The notes: generated from the sequence alone by a model not told the origin. Positions 24,109-32,221 are shown, counted from the stretch's first letter. The stretch: DNA of 32,697 nt from an uncultured Eggerthella sp. (GCA_958431815.1 CAUASB010000014.1:1-32697), one strand, 5' to 3'. Translations and numbers: made by a program.

Positions 24109-25540
24109 GCATCCTTTGCTGACAACCAAGCCTTTTGGCAAGCGATGTGCCGCCGCGCTGCTTTCTGCAGCGCTTGCGGCATCGCTGTTTCCTGGAGTCG
24201 CATTTGCCGATGTCCGCACATCTGACATCGTAGCGGGCCTCAGCGTACAGGACCGTGGCCTTACCGCTTCCAGCTGCCCGAACATCGTTGCCGAGCATTC
24301 CATTGTGGTTGACGAAGATGGCACGGTGTACTTTGAACGCGATGCCGACACGCAGGTTCATATTGCTTCGGTCACCAAAACCATGACGGCAATTGTGGCG
24401 CTCGAATACGGCGATCTGCAGAACACCACCATCACGGTTAGCCAGAATGCGGCATCTATCGGCGAGTCTTCGGCAATGCTGCAGGCCGGCGACAGCATGA
24501 ATCTCGAATCGGCGCTGAAGGCCATGATGATCTGCTCGGGCAACGATGCGGCGACAGCAATCGCCGAGTCGATGGGCTCTTCCATCAAGCAGGCCCTCAA
24601 CGACAAGGGCGATCCGAATGTTCCCGACGGGGCATTCGACGCGTTCGTGTATGCCATGAACAAAAAGGCGAAGAACCTTGGCATGGACGATGCCCTGTTC
24701 GCCAACCCGCATGGTCTCGATTTCGATCAGTATTCTGCCGACATGCACTGCTCTGCACGCGATGTTGCCAAGATGTGCACGGAGGCGATGAAGAACGAAA
24801 CGTTCCGTAACATCGTTTCCACCGATGCGACCACCATCCAAGTGCAGCGCAACGGCCAGTCGGCTGATGTGAAGCTGCAGTCAACCGATATCTTGCTCGG
24901 CAACTACGATGGCGCTTGCGGCATTAAAACAGGCTACACGGAAAAGGCGGGGGAGTGCTTCGCCGGTGCGGTCATGCGCAACGGTAAGCGTCTGTACGCC
25001 ATCGTGTTGGGTTCGAGTACCGAGGCACAGCGCTTCACCGATGCCACCACCTTGGATGACTGGGTCTATGGCAATACCATCGACTATCCTCTGGTGCACT
25101 CCAGTGAAACCACGACCTACACTACCAGCACCGGCACAAGCGCTACGGTTCCCGTGGTTGCCAACGTGAGCCATTCGGGATGGATGGATAAAACGTTCAA
25201 GGCAACCCTGGCAGACCCGACCGCAGCGGTAAAGGTGTTCACGCTTGACGGCAACGTAAGCGAAGACGTGCAGTTCGATACTGTTTCGGGCGACGTGACG
25301 CCCGGTCAGAAGGTTGGCACCGTGACGTTCTATCAGCACAACCAGGTTATCGCGCAGCAAGATCTGGTAGCAGCTGAAAGCTGCGCGGCGCCTAACCCTA
25401 TAGAAGGCATCAGTATCTGGTGGAACCGTTTGTTTGCCGGTTTCTCTGGCGCGCAGACGCAAGCTGAGAGTTCCGTGGTCAACACCACGCCACTCATTTA
25501 CGGCAGCAATGCTACGATCAATACCAACAAGGAGGGTTAA
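24095..25540 (+). CDS. D-alanyl-D-alanine carboxypeptidase (PBP5/DacF family)
   Basis: A secreted serine carboxypeptidase that trims the terminal D-Ala of peptidoglycan stems. The 481-residue protein has a signal peptide (about 1-38, hydrophobic core 18-36, likely cut after AFA), SVTK with Ser92 and Lys95, SGN (148-150) and KTG (278-280), the complete S11 family triad. A beta-rich C-terminal domain (about 350-430) follows, then a short segment near 440-455 that could be an amphipathic membrane anchor. The ATG at 24095 follows GGAAG at seven bases and lies inside the ACT gene. An upstream in-frame ATG (24071) would lengthen the N-region only. Confidence 0.92.
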   Translation: MPLTKHPLLTTKPFGKRCAAALLSAALAASLFPGVAFADVRTSDIVAGLSVQDRGLTASSCPNIVAEHSIVVDEDGTVYFERDADTQVHIASVTKTMTAIVALEYGDLQNTTITVSQNAASIGESSAMLQAGDSMNLESALKAMMICSGNDAATAIAESMGSSIKQALNDKGDPNVPDGAFDAFVYAMNKKAKNLGMDDALFANPHGLDFDQYSADMHCSARDVAKMCTEAMKNETFRNIVSTDATTIQVQRNGQSADVKLQSTDILLGNYDGACGIKTGYTEKAGECFAGAVMRNGKRLYAIVLGSSTEAQRFTDATTLDDWVYGNTIDYPLVHSSETTTYTTSTGTSATVPVVANVSHSGWMDKTFKATLADPTAAVKVFTLDGNVSEDVQFDTVSGDVTPGQKVGTVTFYQHNQVIAQQDLVAAESCAAPNPIEGISIWWNRLFAGFSGAQTQAESSVVNTTPLIYGSNATINTNKEG

Positions 25541-25975
25541 ATGAAAACATGTCCTGTTTGCAATAGCCCCATGCAAGATTCGGCCCAATCGTGCTCGGTG
25601 TGCGGTTACCATCTTCAGGGCTCAACTCAGAAGTTCGAAGCGGTCTCGCTTGAATCCCATGAGCCTGAAACAGCGCAGGTCACCTCGAACATTCCTACGC
25701 TTACCGTTTTGCAGGGCAGGCAGAAGGGAATCGTGTATAGGCTGGAAGGCGACAGCGCCGTGATTGGCCGTTCCCCGAAGTGCGAAATCTTCCTGAACGA
25801 CATGACGGTATCTCGCAAGCATGCGATTCTCGAGCGCGTTGCCGATGGTTGGTCGATCCGCGACACCGATTCGTTCAACGGTGTGTGGGTCAACAACACC
25901 AACGTCGACCATGTGATGCTTTCCGATCGCGATATCGTTCAGATCGGCTGCTTCGTTCTGCGTTACGCGGAGTAA
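25541..25975 (+). CDS. Zinc-ribbon FHA-domain protein
   Basis: A 144-residue cytoplasmic protein. The N-terminus holds a likely zinc ribbon with Cys4, Cys7, Cys18 and Cys21, then a linker, then an FHA domain (about 55-140) with the phosphothreonine-binding residues Gly76, Arg77, Ser91, His94, Asn113 and Gly114. FHA domains read threonine phosphorylation by Ser/Thr kinases, often PknB-type enzymes that watch the cell wall; no kinase gene is in this window. GGAGG lies seven bases upstream and the start touches the dacF stop. It is followed 21 bases later by iorA. Confidence 0.9.
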   Translation: MKTCPVCNSPMQDSAQSCSVCGYHLQGSTQKFEAVSLESHEPETAQVTSNIPTLTVLQGRQKGIVYRLEGDSAVIGRSPKCEIFLNDMTVSRKHAILERVADGWSIRDTDSFNGVWVNNTNVDHVMLSDRDIVQIGCFVLRYAE

Positions 25976-25996
25976 ATACAAGTAAGAGGTGTATAG

Positions 25997-27754
25997 ATGA
26001 ATCTTTTGTCCGGCAACGAGGCTATAGCCCGTGGCGCATGGGAGGCAGGCTGTCATATCGGTGCCGCTTACCCCGGCACGCCCTCCACGGAAACCATGGA
26101 ATCGTTTGCGAAGCTTCCGGGGGTATATGCCGAATGGTGCCCCAACGAGAAAGTTGCGCTTGAGGTTGCCGTCGGCGCTTCTGCGGCAGGTGCCCGTGTC
26201 CTGGTAACCATGAAGCATGTTGGCGTGAACGTGTGTGCCGACCCGCTGTTCACGGCTGCCTACACAGGCGTTAACGGCGGTTTGGTCATCCTCGCTGCCG
26301 ACGACCCCGGAATGTTCTCTTCCCAGAACGAGCAGGACTCGCGCTACTACGCCATGGCGTCTATGGTTCCCATTTTGGAGCCTTCCGACTCTGCTGAAGC
26401 GCATCGCTATGCAAAAGATGCTTACACCATTTCCGAACAGTTCGACACGCCCGTGATGATGCGTTCCACTGTTCGCATCTCCCACACGAAAACGCCCGTT
26501 CAGGTAGGGGAGCGTACCGAAGTTGCCAAGCGCCCGTATGAAAAGGATTGCGCGAAGTGGGTCATGATGCCCGCATTCGCCAAGCCTCGTCGTAAGGTTC
26601 TGGTTCAGCGCATCGCCAAGATCCGTGAATGGGTGGAAACATGCCCCTACAACACGGTTGAGCGCAATACGCCTGAAGGAAGCGAAAAGTGCATCGGCAT
26701 CATTTGCGCAGGCGCAGTATACCAGCACGTCAAGGAAGCCTGTCCCGATGTAGACATCTTCAAGCTGGGCGTTGCATGGCCTTTGCCGGCAAAGGCTCTG
26801 AACGAGTTCGCTGAAAGCGTTGACGAGGTATATGTTGCCGAAGAGGCATCTACCTACCTTTCCGATGCCGTTAAGTCCTGCGGCGTGAAGCTCGATTCGT
26901 TCAAGAACCCGCTTCCTGCCGATGGCGAAATCCATCCAGCTGACATTCTCAAAGCCTTGGGGCGTGAGATACCTGGCCACCGTGCAAGCGAAAGTGATAT
27001 CCCGAACCGTCCGCCTGCCCTGTGCCCCGGCTGTCCGCATCGCGTGGTGTTCAAAGAGCTTTCGCGCTTGAAGGCCATCGTAACCGGCGATATCGGGTGC
27101 TACACTCTGGGCGCGCTGCCCCCGCTTTCTGCCATGGACACCACGCTTGACATGGGCGCGTCGGTTTCTATGGCTCACGGCTTCGAGCTGGCGATGGAGG
27201 GCACGAAGCATCGTCCGGTAGTGGGCGTGATTGGCGATTCCACCTTTGCCCACTCAGGGCTTACCTCGCTTATCAACACCGTGTACAACAAGGGCGCGGG
27301 CACGGTTTGCATCCTCGACAACCGCACCACGGCAATGACCGGCCAACAGGGAAATCCCTTCAATGGCGTGACCCTGCAGCACCGCGAAAGCCGTGAACTT
27401 GACCTGCCCGGTATTTTGAAAGCCATCGGCGTCGACCATGTTCAAACCGTTGACGCCTTCAACGTCAAAGCGGTCCGTTCTGCACTCAAGGAAGCAACAA
27501 GCCGCGATGAGCTTGACGTTATCGTGTTCCAGGGCTCCTGTGTTCTTTTGGACAAGAGCCCCAAAGACTACTACGTGGTAACTCCCGACTGCACGGGATG
27601 CGGCATCTGCAAAACAATCGGGTGCCCTGCAATCTCATGCGATCCGGAAACGGGCATTTCTTCGATTGACCCCGATCTGTGCATTGGGTGCGACCAATGT
27701 CGCCAGTATTGCAACTTCGATGCTATTCAGCCCCGTGAAGGAGGCCAGCGATGA
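25997..27754 (+). CDS. iorA: Indolepyruvate:ferredoxin oxidoreductase alpha subunit
   Basis: IorA with IorB oxidatively decarboxylates aryl-2-oxoacids (indolepyruvate, phenylpyruvate and hydroxyphenylpyruvate) to aryl-acetyl-CoA, reducing ferredoxin. The 585-residue protein has the pyrimidine-binding domain at the N-terminus (GNEAIARGAWEAG near residue 5 onward), a TPP pyrophosphate-binding domain with GDIGCYTLGAL and GDSTFAHSG (about 362-420), and a C-terminal ferredoxin-like domain with Cys532, 535, 538, 543 and Cys562, 565, 568, 572. The AGAGGTG ribosome-binding site precedes the start. It overlaps iorB by four bases (ATGA). The whole enzyme is oxygen sensitive in known cases, which fits an anaerobe. 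Confidence 0.96.
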   Translation: MNLLSGNEAIARGAWEAGCHIGAAYPGTPSTETMESFAKLPGVYAEWCPNEKVALEVAVGASAAGARVLVTMKHVGVNVCADPLFTAAYTGVNGGLVILAADDPGMFSSQNEQDSRYYAMASMVPILEPSDSAEAHRYAKDAYTISEQFDTPVMMRSTVRISHTKTPVQVGERTEVAKRPYEKDCAKWVMMPAFAKPRRKVLVQRIAKIREWVETCPYNTVERNTPEGSEKCIGIICAGAVYQHVKEACPDVDIFKLGVAWPLPAKALNEFAESVDEVYVAEEASTYLSDAVKSCGVKLDSFKNPLPADGEIHPADILKALGREIPGHRASESDIPNRPPALCPGCPHRVVFKELSRLKAIVTGDIGCYTLGALPPLSAMDTTLDMGASVSMAHGFELAMEGTKHRPVVGVIGDSTFAHSGLTSLINTVYNKGAGTVCILDNRTTAMTGQQGNPFNGVTLQHRESRELDLPGILKAIGVDHVQTVDAFNVKAVRSALKEATSRDELDVIVFQGSCVLLDKSPKDYYVVTPDCTGCGICKTIGCPAISCDPETGISSIDPDLCIGCDQCRQYCNFDAIQPREGGQR

Positions 27755-28341
27755 GTGAACAATCGGTATATACCATTCTGCTTTGCGGTGTCGGCGGCCA
27801 AGGCACCATTACCGCTGCCGACTTGCTGGCTCGTGTTGCCACGGCAGCAGGAAAAGACTGCAAGGTTTCCGAGATTCACGGCATGGCCCAGCGCGGCGGT
27901 GCGGTAACCACCGTTGTGCGCTTCGGTGACAACGTCGCAACCATGGTATGCGATGAGGGGTGCGCTGACAGCGTTGTTTCGTTCGAAGTGGTTGAGGCTC
28001 TGCGCAACATCGCATTTCTCAAAGAGGGCGGTTCGCTTGTGGTGAACGACGAAGCTATCAAGCCGCTTCCGGTTCTTACCGGTATGGCGTCTATGCCGTC
28101 GAATGCACGTGAGCGTTTGACCGCTATGGACGCCACGTTGATTCCCGCAAGCGAGATTGCTCGTGAGGCGGGTACCACCAAGTGCGCGAACGTCGTTCTT
28201 CTGGGCGCCCTTTCCGTGTCGCTTCCTTTTGCTGCCGAGCTTTGGGAAGAAGTGATTCGCGGCAAGGTTCCGCCGAAGACCATTGATATCAACATTGAGG
28301 CATTCAGGCGCGGTGCGCGCTATGCGCGAGGGGAGCAATAA
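27751..28341 (+). CDS. iorB: Indolepyruvate:ferredoxin oxidoreductase beta subunit
   Basis: The gamma-type subunit that completes the enzyme. The 196-residue protein shows GVGGQGTITAADLLARVA (about 10-27) and EIHGMAQRGGAV (about 40-51), signatures of the 2-oxoacid:ferredoxin oxidoreductase gamma domain. Translation is probably coupled to iorA through the four-base overlap, and its stop overlaps the start of the next gene, a tandem ACT protein, by one base. Confidence 0.96.
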   Translation: MSEQSVYTILLCGVGGQGTITAADLLARVATAAGKDCKVSEIHGMAQRGGAVTTVVRFGDNVATMVCDEGCADSVVSFEVVEALRNIAFLKEGGSLVVNDEAIKPLPVLTGMASMPSNARERLTAMDATLIPASEIAREAGTTKCANVVLLGALSVSLPFAAELWEEVIRGKVPPKTIDINIEAFRRGARYARGEQ

Positions 28342-28751
28342 TGAGCATCAAGCAGATCAGCGTTTTCGTAGAGAACAGGCCTGGTCACCTGACCCGTATT
28401 CTTGGTTTGTTCAGTGAAGACGGCGTTAGCGTACGCGGTTATTCGGCTTCCGACACGGGCGACTACGGCATTGTTCGCTTCATCGTCGACAACCCGGAAA
28501 AAGCGCTTTCGGTATTGGCGAAGCATGATGTTGCAGCAACCTCAACCGATGTGGTGTGCCTTGTATTGAAGGATGAGCCTGGTGAACTTGGCCGCGTGTT
28601 TGGGCTTATGGCTGAGTCGGGAGTCAATATCTCGTACAGCTATTCGCTTATTTCCACGTACATTGCGTTCAAGGTCGACGACCCTGAAAAGGCCGAAGAG
28701 TACCTTGCCGCGAAGGGTATCTCCCTCATCAATCAATCCGATCTTGCCTAG
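28341..28751 (+). CDS. Tandem ACT-domain protein, copy 2
   Basis: A 136-residue protein with two ACT domains, the first with ENRPGHLTRI and the second with DEPGELGRVF. It is a distant paralogue of the ACT protein encoded at 23686-24108, with the same architecture and a PaaK partner next door. Binding of an aromatic amino acid or aryl acid is plausible but not shown. Translational overlap with iorB places it in the same transcript. Confidence 0.9.
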   Translation: MSIKQISVFVENRPGHLTRILGLFSEDGVSVRGYSASDTGDYGIVRFIVDNPEKALSVLAKHDVAATSTDVVCLVLKDEPGELGRVFGLMAESGVNISYSYSLISTYIAFKVDDPEKAEEYLAAKGISLINQSDLA

Positions 28752-28767
28752 GAAAGCGAACCAACAC

Positions 28768-30087
28768 ATGACTCAGAACAACGACACAGTTATGTTCCAA
28801 CCTGAAATTGAAACAATGGACCGTGACGGCATCCATGCCATTCAGCTTGAGAAGCTGAAGAAGCAGGTGGCCATGGTATACGAAAAGGTTGAGTGGTATC
28901 GCACCAAGATGGATGAAATGGGGGTTAAGCCTTCTGACATCCAGAACCTTGAAGACGTTCGCAAGCTTCCTTTCACGGATAAAACGGTGCTGCGTGACAC
29001 CTATCCGTATGGACTTTTCGCCGTGCCTCTCGATCAGATCATCGAGCTGCATGCGTCTTCCGGCACCACCGGCAAGCCTATCGTGGTTGGATACAATCGC
29101 CATGATATGGATATATGGAGCGATTGCATTGCCCGTTTGGCTATGATGGCAGGCGTGAAGCCCGGCGACCGCTGCCAGATGGCTTTCGGCTACGGAATGT
29201 TCACCGGCGGCTTCGGACTTCACTACGGCCTGCAGAAGCTCGGCTGCATGATGATTCCCGCAGGTTCCGGCAACACCGAGCGTCATCTTCAGATGATCAA
29301 CGACTATGGCACTACCGTGCTCATCGCTACGCCTTCGTATGCACTTCATATGTGCGAGGTGGGCGAAAAGAAGGGCTTCGACTGGGCCTCAAGCTCTCTT
29401 CGCATCGGCCTGTTCGGTGGCGAACCTTGTCCTCCTAAGATGAAGGAAGAAATCGAACGTCGTATGCATATTACCTGCACCGACAATTACGGCCTTACCG
29501 AGGTTATGGGCCCAGGCGTTTCCGGCGAATGCCTGTGCTCGCGTGATATGCAGCACATCGCCGAAGACCATTTCCTGTGGGAAGTTGTCGATCCTGAAAC
29601 GGGCGAACCTGTTCCCGAAGGGGTAGAAGGCGAACTGGTAATCACCCCGCTCGACAAGGAAGGCATTCCCGTTCTTCGCTACCGTACGCATGACTTGACC
29701 TATGTGATTACGGAGAAGTGCGAATGCGGTCGTACCCATGCTCGCATGAAGAAAGTGCGCAAGCGCAGCGACGACATGCTTATTATCCGCGGTACCAACG
29801 TATTCCCCTCGCAGGTAGAGGACATCCTTTCCGGCATCAAAGGTGTTACGCCGTTCTACCGCATCGAGGTTGACAATGAAACTGGCCTTGATCGCATGAA
29901 GATCAAGGTTGAAATTGAGCCTTCTGCTTTAAGCGATTCCTATGAGGAAATGGACAAGTTCCGCAAGATGATTGCCACCAAGCTCAAGGAAGTCATGTTG
30001 GTTGCCTCCGAGGTCCAGCTGATTGAGCCTGGCGGAATCGAACGAAGCTTCGGCAAGACCAAGCACGTAATCGATCATCGCAAATAG
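28768..30087 (+). CDS. paaK: Phenylacetate-CoA ligase (PaaK family), copy 2
   Basis: A second AMP-forming aryl-CoA ligase of 439 residues, with SSGTTG (97-102) followed by KPIVVGY, YGLTEVMGPG near residue 241, a cysteine-containing CECGRTHARM segment and the GTNVFPSQVE hinge. It shares the QPEIETM opening with copy 1 but differs throughout, so the two are old paralogues with possibly different substrates. In an iorAB operon the enzyme may work toward CoA ester formation or, energetically less likely, in reverse. The start at 28768 has GGAAAG about 11 bases upstream; a second ATG at 28792 lies closer to the conserved core. A long hairpin follows. Confidence 0.92.
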   Translation: MTQNNDTVMFQPEIETMDRDGIHAIQLEKLKKQVAMVYEKVEWYRTKMDEMGVKPSDIQNLEDVRKLPFTDKTVLRDTYPYGLFAVPLDQIIELHASSGTTGKPIVVGYNRHDMDIWSDCIARLAMMAGVKPGDRCQMAFGYGMFTGGFGLHYGLQKLGCMMIPAGSGNTERHLQMINDYGTTVLIATPSYALHMCEVGEKKGFDWASSSLRIGLFGGEPCPPKMKEEIERRMHITCTDNYGLTEVMGPGVSGECLCSRDMQHIAEDHFLWEVVDPETGEPVPEGVEGELVITPLDKEGIPVLRYRTHDLTYVITEKCECGRTHARMKKVRKRSDDMLIIRGTNVFPSQVEDILSGIKGVTPFYRIEVDNETGLDRMKIKVEIEPSALSDSYEEMDKFRKMIATKLKEVMLVASEVQLIEPGGIERSFGKTKHVIDHRK

Positions 30088-30113
30088 TCGTGGTACGTGA
30101 TTCCAATCCACAG

Positions 30114-30154
30114 AAAGCAAGCCCTTCCTCTGCGTTAGGGGAGGGGCTTGCTTT
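30114..30154 (+). terminator. Long hairpin between paaK copy 2 and gluQ
   Basis: A 17-bp stem (30114-30130 with 30138-30154) contains two G-T pairs and has a seven-base loop. Only GTCATG follows, without a T run, so it may terminate, attenuate or protect the 3' end of the long upstream transcript. It lies where an upstream GTG-initiated reading of gluQ would run, which argues against that start. Confidence 0.6.
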
Positions 30155-30227
30155 GTCATGCCACGATTTGGATGATTTACAAAGCTCTGCACGTGTTGAT
30201 TTTGAGCCCCATGGCAAGCAGGGCAGG

Positions 30228-31151
30228 GTGGTAGTGGGGCGTTTTGCTCCAACCCCTTCGGGCAAGCTTCACCTTGGCAACCTATTCTCATTCCTTGTTG
30301 CCTACCTTGCTGCAAAACAAGATGGCGGGTCTTGCTTGATGCGTATCGAAAACCTTGATCCCGCCCGCTCGAAACAGGAATATATTGACGCGGTATTCCG
30401 CGATCTTGATGCTTTGGGTTTCGAGTGGGACAACGAACCGGTTTACCAAAGCAATCGAACCGAAGCCTACGAAGAGGCTTATCGGCTTTTACAAGAGCAA
30501 GATTTGCTTTACCCCTGCTTCTGCACACGTGCTGACCTTCATTCGGCCAATGCACCGCACTACGGTGATGAGACGGTATATCCCGGCACATGCCGCATGT
30601 TGAATGCTGAGCAGCGTGCGATCAAAAGAGCAAGGCGTAATCCCGCTATGCGCATCATCGTTCCCAGTCAGCCCATCTCGTTCCATGATATCTTCCAGGG
30701 CATGCAAACATTCAATCTGGAAGAATGCTCCGGTGATTTCATCCTGCGAAGGAGCGATGGGGTATTCGCCTATCAACTGGCGGTAGTAGTTGATGATGCT
30801 TGGATGGGCGTAACGTCCGTCATCCGCGGCTGCGACCTTATTACTTCAGCGCCACGTCAGATATACCTTCAGCGATGCCTGGGTCTTGCTACGCCCAGCT
30901 ATGGTCATATTCCCCTTATTGTCGATAGTGCTGGGAAGCGTTTGGCAAAACGAGACAAGGCAACCGACATCGATTATTTGCTTAACGAAGTTGGAATGTA
31001 TCCTGAAGAACTGCTTGGACAGCTTGCCTATGCAACGGGGCTTACAAGCGAAAAGGGCTCTGTCACCTTAGATGAGCTGGTGAAAAGCGCAGATATGACA
31101 GGCCTTTTGGGAAAAACCTCGATTAAACTGCAGGACAGTTTATCGTTCTAG
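30228..31151 (+). CDS. gluQ: Glutamyl-Q tRNA(Asp) synthetase
   Basis: GluQ-RS is a truncated glutamyl-tRNA synthetase paralogue that attaches glutamate to queuosine at position 34 of tRNA(Asp). The protein has GRFAPTPSGKLHLGN with the HIGH-type HLGN motif, a zinc site in YPCFCTR plus YPGTCR, and KRLAKRD in place of KMSKS. It lacks an anticodon-binding domain. At 307 residues from the GTG at 30228 the size matches the family. The frame is open back to GTG 30090, but those 46 residues are unlike the family and cross the hairpin; TTG 30153 with a strong GGGGAGGGG upstream is another possible start. It ends convergent with menA, sharing four bases. Confidence 0.88.
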   Translation: MVVGRFAPTPSGKLHLGNLFSFLVAYLAAKQDGGSCLMRIENLDPARSKQEYIDAVFRDLDALGFEWDNEPVYQSNRTEAYEEAYRLLQEQDLLYPCFCTRADLHSANAPHYGDETVYPGTCRMLNAEQRAIKRARRNPAMRIIVPSQPISFHDIFQGMQTFNLEECSGDFILRRSDGVFAYQLAVVVDDAWMGVTSVIRGCDLITSAPRQIYLQRCLGLATPSYGHIPLIVDSAGKRLAKRDKATDIDYLLNEVGMYPEELLGQLAYATGLTSEKGSVTLDELVKSADMTGLLGKTSIKLQDSLSF

Positions 31152-32128
31152 ACCCATCCAATAAATGCGCTTGATGCTATAGACAGGCAGTAAAAGCCTC
31201 CGAAAATCACGTTGAGCATCACAATCTGAGACATGGCAGCATTGCGCGATTTTTGATTCAGCGGATTGTTCGTGATAGCGCGAAGCACAGGGAACGCCGC
31301 AAGCACCATAATCATTACAAGAGGCATTCCAGTTGGATAGAAGACGCCAATAAGCGCGACGATAAGGACAATCCATACCAAAACTGCGGCATGGTAGCAG
31401 TTGGGCGCCTTCTTCCTTCCCAGAACGACTGAAATGGTTTTACGCTGCGCGGGAATATCCTTTTCAATGTCACAGGTATTGTTGGTGAATAAGATCATTC
31501 CGATGCCGAACATGATCGGCGATGAAGCAAGCAGTACCATGGGCTCGAATACACCCGATAGGGTGTAGCAGCAAGCCAAGGGAATAAGGCCGCCCATAAC
31601 GAACCCACTGACGAATTCGCCAATCGGCAAATAAGAAATGGGCGTCTTGCCGCCCGAGTACAAAACAACGATCAATGCTCCCACGATGCCGATGACCAGC
31701 AGAATCCAGCTGGTAAGGTATACCAAATACAAACCTAATGCCGCTGCAATCACAAGAAACCCTACCGCAAGTGCCAACACTGATTTGGGGTTGAGGTTGT
31801 TGTAGACCAACACCGCATCGAAGGCGTCGTCGGATGAGTTGTCGGCCGAATCAGTACCCTTCTTAAAGTCGAAATAGTCATTCAGCACATTGACAGCCGA
31901 TTGCATCAGAAGACAAATTGCAAGCAAGATGAGAGCCAGGAATATGCTTAGTTTGCCTGAATAGGTAACGGCGCAATAGACATAGGAGAACAGTACCGGC
32001 ATAAGCGCAGCAGCCCACGTATGCGGTGCTGCCAATTGGAAAGCCAGGTTCAAAGTAAGAGGAGAATACGGCTTCTTCCCCTGCTTAGTTGCGTTTTTAC
32101 TACGATCTATTCTGCTGTTCTGCGACAT
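31148..32128 (-). CDS. menA: 1,4-dihydroxy-2-naphthoate polyprenyltransferase (UbiA family)
   Basis: MenA joins the polyprenyl tail to dihydroxynaphthoate to give demethylmenaquinone. The 326-residue membrane protein has eight or nine hydrophobic segments and both Asp-rich UbiA motifs: NVLNDYFDFKKGTD (80-93, Asp84 and Asp87) and NNTCDIEKD in the second half. DYFDFKKGTD and the GEFVSGFVMGG loop match MenA better than UbiA or chlorophyll-type prenyltransferases. A polar 20-residue N-terminus precedes the first helix. AGGACAAG lies about 12 bases before the start codon. A promoter with exact TATAAT lies upstream in the palindrome. No other men genes are in the window except the adjacent thioesterase candidate. 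Confidence 0.88.
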   Translation of the reverse strand: MSQNSRIDRSKNATKQGKKPYSPLTLNLAFQLAAPHTWAAALMPVLFSYVYCAVTYSGKLSIFLALILLAICLLMQSAVNVLNDYFDFKKGTDSADNSSDDAFDAVLVYNNLNPKSVLALAVGFLVIAAALGLYLVYLTSWILLVIGIVGALIVVLYSGGKTPISYLPIGEFVSGFVMGGLIPLACCYTLSGVFEPMVLLASSPIMFGIGMILFTNNTCDIEKDIPAQRKTISVVLGRKKAPNCYHAAVLVWIVLIVALIGVFYPTGMPLVMIMVLAAFPVLRAITNNPLNQKSRNAAMSQIVMLNVIFGGFYCLSIASSAFIGWV

Positions 32129-32164
32129 ATCTTGTGCTTGTCCTATCTGGCTTTATAGGTAAAG

Positions 32165-32194
32165 TTCGAACCTTCATTATAATAAAGGTTCGAA
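32165..32194. promoter_or_regulatory. 30-bp palindrome with TATAAT on both strands
   Basis: Arms TTCGAACCTT (32165-32174) and AAGGTTCGAA (32185-32194) are exact inverted copies, and the centre ATTATAAT (32176-32183) is itself a palindrome. Only positions 32175 and 32184 break the symmetry. A TATAAT box therefore reads on each strand. On the minus strand it pairs with TTGGAT (32200-32205) at 18 bases, giving a good menA promoter. On the plus strand no clear -35 is seen. A dimeric repressor or activator bound here would control both genes. Confidence 0.6.
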
Positions 32195-32221
32195 AGGGCA
32201 TCCAAAAAAGAAAGGGAGCCG

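Noticed and set aside
25622..27253. Open frame of over 500 codons on the minus strand opposite iorA and the FHA gene
   Set aside because: It is a shadow of strongly supported plus-strand genes with all catalytic motifs; it has no recognisable domain and no ribosome-binding site of note.
28573..28767. Upstream extension of the second paaK reading
   Set aside because: It overlaps the tandem-ACT gene in another frame, shows no family similarity and has a plausible ATG start later at 28768.
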